Below, in pieces: positions 61,382 to 64,000 of a DNA stretch of 64,000 nt; the first letter of the stretch is position 1, and each line of letters starts with the position of its first letter. The stretch spans positions 124,001 through 188,000 of the forward strand of contig ONDM01000005.1 in the NCBI GenBank assembly GCA_900316585.1, written 5' to 3'. Made by a program: the position numbers and the translations under genes. Origin of the DNA: an uncultured Prevotellaceae bacterium. Lineage in GTDB: Bacteria > Bacteroidota > Bacteroidia > Bacteroidales > Bacteroidaceae. A model generated the notes under the pieces. The model saw only the letters and a list, made by a program, of their open reading frames with translations, did not search any database and was not told the origin of the DNA.

Positions 61382-61978
61382 TTAATATTGATTACTGATT
61401 ACACGATAAAGATTACATCCGATAAAATTCCCAATGACAATGGAAACATAGAAGATGATTACTTCCAATGCATTATCGGCTAGAAAACTTACTGGAACAC
61501 ACAAATAATAAAAAGCGTCTGCTATGCTATGCGGAAATCCACACGTGATGAACAATGGAACACCAAAGAGTAGGGGTAGAAATTTGCTTTGACGCCCAAA
61601 TTGGACAGCTGTGGTCATGATAAATCCACAGCCTATGGCAAGGACACCACCATTTAGGGGGCCAGAGTTTAGCCTACTGACAAGCAGGTTTTGAGCAGTT
61701 TCTTGTAATGGTAAAGGGCTGCAACGTGCTATTAGGGCAACTAATAGGCAACCAATAAGATTACCTACTAAAATGAGGAACAATTGCCCAAATTCACCTT
61801 TTTTGAAAAAGCCAGCTGTACCTGTGTATAATTTGAGTCCATAGTGGACAACAGCTAGCAGACCGAATGCAAAAAGAACAGCACCTATAATGCTCTTTTC
61901 AGCCAGATAGCCGAAACCTGCAATTCCTATGCAGATTCCAGCTATTATAGATGACCGTATAATCTGAGTCGTACTCAT
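61382..61978 (-). CDS. Short formate/nitrite transporter (FNT) family protein
   Basis: A 198-residue protein with six hydrophobic segments matching the FNT pattern: GKLFYTG-like KLYTGTAG loop, NLIGCLLVALI and GFPHSIADAFYY, the latter in place of the usual EHSIANMY motif. The family is normally 250-280 residues, so this copy is compact, with shorter loops. The substrate is probably a small monoacid such as formate or nitrite. It is 15 bases downstream of DUF3737. Confidence 0.82.
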   Translation of the reverse strand: MSTTQIIRSSIIAGICIGIAGFGYLAEKSIIGAVLFAFGLLAVVHYGLKLYTGTAGFFKKGEFGQLFLILVGNLIGCLLVALIARCSPLPLQETAQNLLVSRLNSGPLNGGVLAIGCGFIMTTAVQFGRQSKFLPLLFGVPLFITCGFPHSIADAFYYLCVPVSFLADNALEVIIFYVSIVIGNFIGCNLYRVISNQY

Positions 61979-61993
61979 TTGTGGCGGTTTGAT

Positions 61994-62839
61994 TTAACTT
62001 CTTGTAACGATTTTGCAGTCAGCAGGTGCTTTTATATTCTTGTCGATTATAATTTCACCAAAACCATCTGCTACTATGATACCGGATGTCGGATTCTTTA
62101 CGCTTTTAATAAAGCCCTTTACATCTGCTTGAACGGTTGAGTATTCAAATGCACGATCACATTCAGGATCAAACGTACAATTTTCCAAAACAAGATTTTC
62201 TGCATAGCACAATGGCTGTTCTCCTGAGATGTGGCAATTTACTAATTTGAGGTTCTTAGAATGCCAGCCCAAATATTCGCCGTTCAATTCAGAATCATAG
62301 ATTGTTACGTTTTCTACCTCCCAGAAAGAATCTTTTGTGTCTATTTTGGCATTGTGTATTTCCACATTCTTACAGTATTGGAATACGTATTTGCTGTCGC
62401 TTTCCAATCCATACACCTTAATGTTTTGGCAGTGCATGAAAGGATAAGTACCTTCATGTAATACGACATTATTAAGAACAAGTCCATCAATACCCCAAAA
62501 TGTTTCATCTGCATCATTTATGGTGACATTAGTCAGTTCCACGTTAGTCATTTCACGGAAAAACTTTGGTCCATTAATGACACAATCGGTCATCTTCATG
62601 TCTTGAGAATACCAGATGGCAGAACGAGAACCGGGAGCAAAATAGCAGTTGATGATTTCAGAGCCTTTCACGTGCCAAAGAGGGTATTTCCCTTCAAAGT
62701 AACAGTTCCGGCATACAATGTTGCTGCATTCTTTGATGCCAGACTCACCGAAGGTTATTTTCACATGGTCTAGTTCTAGATTGTGCGATTCGAATAGAGG
62801 ACGCTCTCCTCCAAATACTTTGTTTTTTATAACATCCAT
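61994..62839 (-). CDS. DUF3737 right-handed beta-helix protein
   Basis: A 281-residue protein built from repeated short strands (for example KECSNIVCRNCYFEG, NVELTNVTINDADETFW, KNVEIHNAKIDTKDSFW), giving a right-handed beta-helix or pentapeptide-like fold as in DUF3737. No signal peptide is present. The function is unknown. It is the first gene of the six-gene run ending at 59010. A 200-base gap before it holds only a weak promoter-like TATATTTA. Confidence 0.88.
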   Translation of the reverse strand: MDVIKNKVFGGERPLFESHNLELDHVKITFGESGIKECSNIVCRNCYFEGKYPLWHVKGSEIINCYFAPGSRSAIWYSQDMKMTDCVINGPKFFREMTNVELTNVTINDADETFWGIDGLVLNNVVLHEGTYPFMHCQNIKVYGLESDSKYVFQYCKNVEIHNAKIDTKDSFWEVENVTIYDSELNGEYLGWHSKNLKLVNCHISGEQPLCYAENLVLENCTFDPECDRAFEYSTVQADVKGFIKSVKNPTSGIIVADGFGEIIIDKNIKAPADCKIVTRS

Positions 62840-63041
62840 AATTTTTATGACTAAATATAATCTCTTAATAGTTAGAATCCGTTCTTTCCCGAAATCAGGT
62901 TATTGTCTTATCCGATAAATTGCTTAACAAGAGATAAAAAATCCTTTGGCATATTTCTGAAAAGTCTTGTTGCTTTATGACGGCAAATGTAATAAAAAAT
63001 ACTGAAAAGACCAAATGACTTATTTCCCTACATAATTAGCA

Positions 63042-63974
63042 TTAAAATTTCTTTTTTCGGATATGGCAATATGGATTGCCTCCTGTATTATCGTAGTAAT
63101 TTTGATGATACTTTTCGGCAACCCAAAATTGGCATGCAGGTCTAATCAAAGTGTTTACCTTATATCCTTTTTCTCGGAGAATAGAGATGAGGTATTCTGT
63201 GGTCTTTAGTTGTTCGTCATTCTGATAGAAAACAGCACTTCGGTATTGTTCCCCCTTGTCTGGGCCTTGTCCATCTGTCTGTTCTGGGTCATGAATCTCG
63301 AAGAATAATTTGCATAGGTCTTCGTAAGTGACTTCTTTTGGATTATATTCCACCAAGATGGATTCGATGTGGTGGGTACGGTGAGAACGGACCTCTTCGT
63401 ATGTAGGATTTTCTTCAGAACCACCTGTATAACCTACATAGGTATTCAATACCCCTCTCATCCTCTCAAAATAGTGTTGAACACCCCAAAAACAACCAGC
63501 TGCAAAGATAGCGGAAGTAAATCCTTCTTTTGGCTCATACAAATAAACCTTGTCCATCTCATCAATTGCCTTCTTAACTATCTTTATAGCTTTGCCATGT
63601 TTCTCTTGTAAGTCTGGATAAGCCTTTCCTCTAGCAAAATTATGCTGTAAGTCATAGTACTTGACATGTAAGGCGATAGGATTATGAGAATCAATAATCT
63701 TCTGTATGTAATCATAATAATCGCAATACTTGTCATGAGTAAGAAGCTTGAGGGCGTTGACTACACTCTCAGGGATGCCTTGCTCAAGTAAATCTTCAGC
63801 GGTATAACAAGTGTCTTCCATGACATCGTGTAAGAAACCGGCACATCTTTCTTCATCTGTTTTGCCCATTAATCCTACAGTCAGAGGATGAAGGATGTAA
63901 GCTTCATTGTCACGGTCTACTTGACCTGTATGCGCTTCTATAGCTATTTTTAGGGCTAAATCAACTGTATTCAT
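63042..63974 (-). CDS. msrA: HD domain fused to peptide-methionine (S)-S-oxide reductase
   Basis: A 310-residue fusion. Residues 1-145 form a RelA/SpoT-like HD domain (ALKIAIEAHTGQVDRDNEAY, HD pair in FLHDVMEDT at 49-50, and a YYDLQHNFARG aspartate). It has no synthetase part. Residues 150-310 form a complete MsrA with the catalytic cysteine in AGCFWGVQ (Cys161), the YTGGSEENPTYEEVRS segment and the DGQGPDKGEQYRSAVFY motif. It repairs oxidised methionine; the HD part may be a nucleotide hydrolase. The gene is single, with its start 26 bases from the window edge. Confidence 0.9.
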   Translation of the reverse strand: MNTVDLALKIAIEAHTGQVDRDNEAYILHPLTVGLMGKTDEERCAGFLHDVMEDTCYTAEDLLEQGIPESVVNALKLLTHDKYCDYYDYIQKIIDSHNPIALHVKYYDLQHNFARGKAYPDLQEKHGKAIKIVKKAIDEMDKVYLYEPKEGFTSAIFAAGCFWGVQHYFERMRGVLNTYVGYTGGSEENPTYEEVRSHRTHHIESILVEYNPKEVTYEDLCKLFFEIHDPEQTDGQGPDKGEQYRSAVFYQNDEQLKTTEYLISILREKGYKVNTLIRPACQFWVAEKYHQNYYDNTGGNPYCHIRKKKF

Positions 63975-64000
63975 GATGTATGAGAAAAGAAATCTTTTAT

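Overview
The window reads as chromosomal DNA of a Bacteroidales bacterium (Bacteroidaceae or Prevotellaceae). Three things support this. Many gene families are typical of the order (DUF4199, DUF4348, DUF6048/DUF6452-like, SPFH plus Arc pair). Shine-Dalgarno sites are absent. The Bacteroidetes promoter TTTG-N19/20-TAnnTTTG recurs upstream of both RNA and protein genes. I cannot name the genus from sequence alone. Most of the window is housekeeping genome with little sign of mobile DNA: no integrase, transposase, CRISPR array or phage genes were seen.

Layout. 1-1152: 5' part of a beta-glucuronidase-like GH2 gene and a tRNA-Tyr/tRNA-Gly pair. 1509-3750: TPR membrane protein divergent from recF and a DciA-like DUF721 gene. 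3737-12318: nine tightly packed minus-strand genes (DUF4199, GtrB-like glycosyltransferase, two small envelope proteins, ApbE, Crp/Fnr regulator, M3 peptidase, dCMP deaminase, S41 protease). 12425-15701: SRP RNA plus tRNA-Thr, MutS2, tRNA-Val and tRNA-Ser. 15748-19059: kdsA-kdsD (Kdo synthesis) and a sugar transporter. 19115-28507: secreted phospholipase D-like protein, TPR/solute-binding pair, pgk, nth, pheS, DUF4348 lipoprotein and MBL hydrolase. 28425-29111: an unlisted 54-residue gene and a decayed GH106-like pseudogene. 29190-32331: SPFH, Arc-type repressor, DUF975 and DUF445 genes.

32408-46021 is the most interesting region. It holds seven minus-strand genes with gaps of -4 to +12 bases, very probably one operon. 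In transcription order they are: a four-helix membrane protein, a membrane-anchored P-loop GTPase, a 1036-residue polytopic protein whose C-terminal half looks like a SEDS (FtsW/RodA) glycan polymerase behind a large extracytoplasmic domain, a second P-loop GTPase-like protein, a GAP1-like protein with a membrane anchor, a penicillin-binding transpeptidase-like protein with a C-terminal zinc ribbon, and a membrane-anchored GH25 muramidase. Together they look like a self-contained, NTPase-controlled peptidoglycan synthesis and cleavage machine. This is the candidate undescribed system.

46254-63974: lipase, YkvA protein, GH20 hexosaminidase operon with M18 aminopeptidase, ThiD, DUF1846, and a long minus-strand run of small metabolic genes. 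That run includes two domain fusions: an YqiA-like hydrolase with DUF1653, and an HD domain with MsrA.
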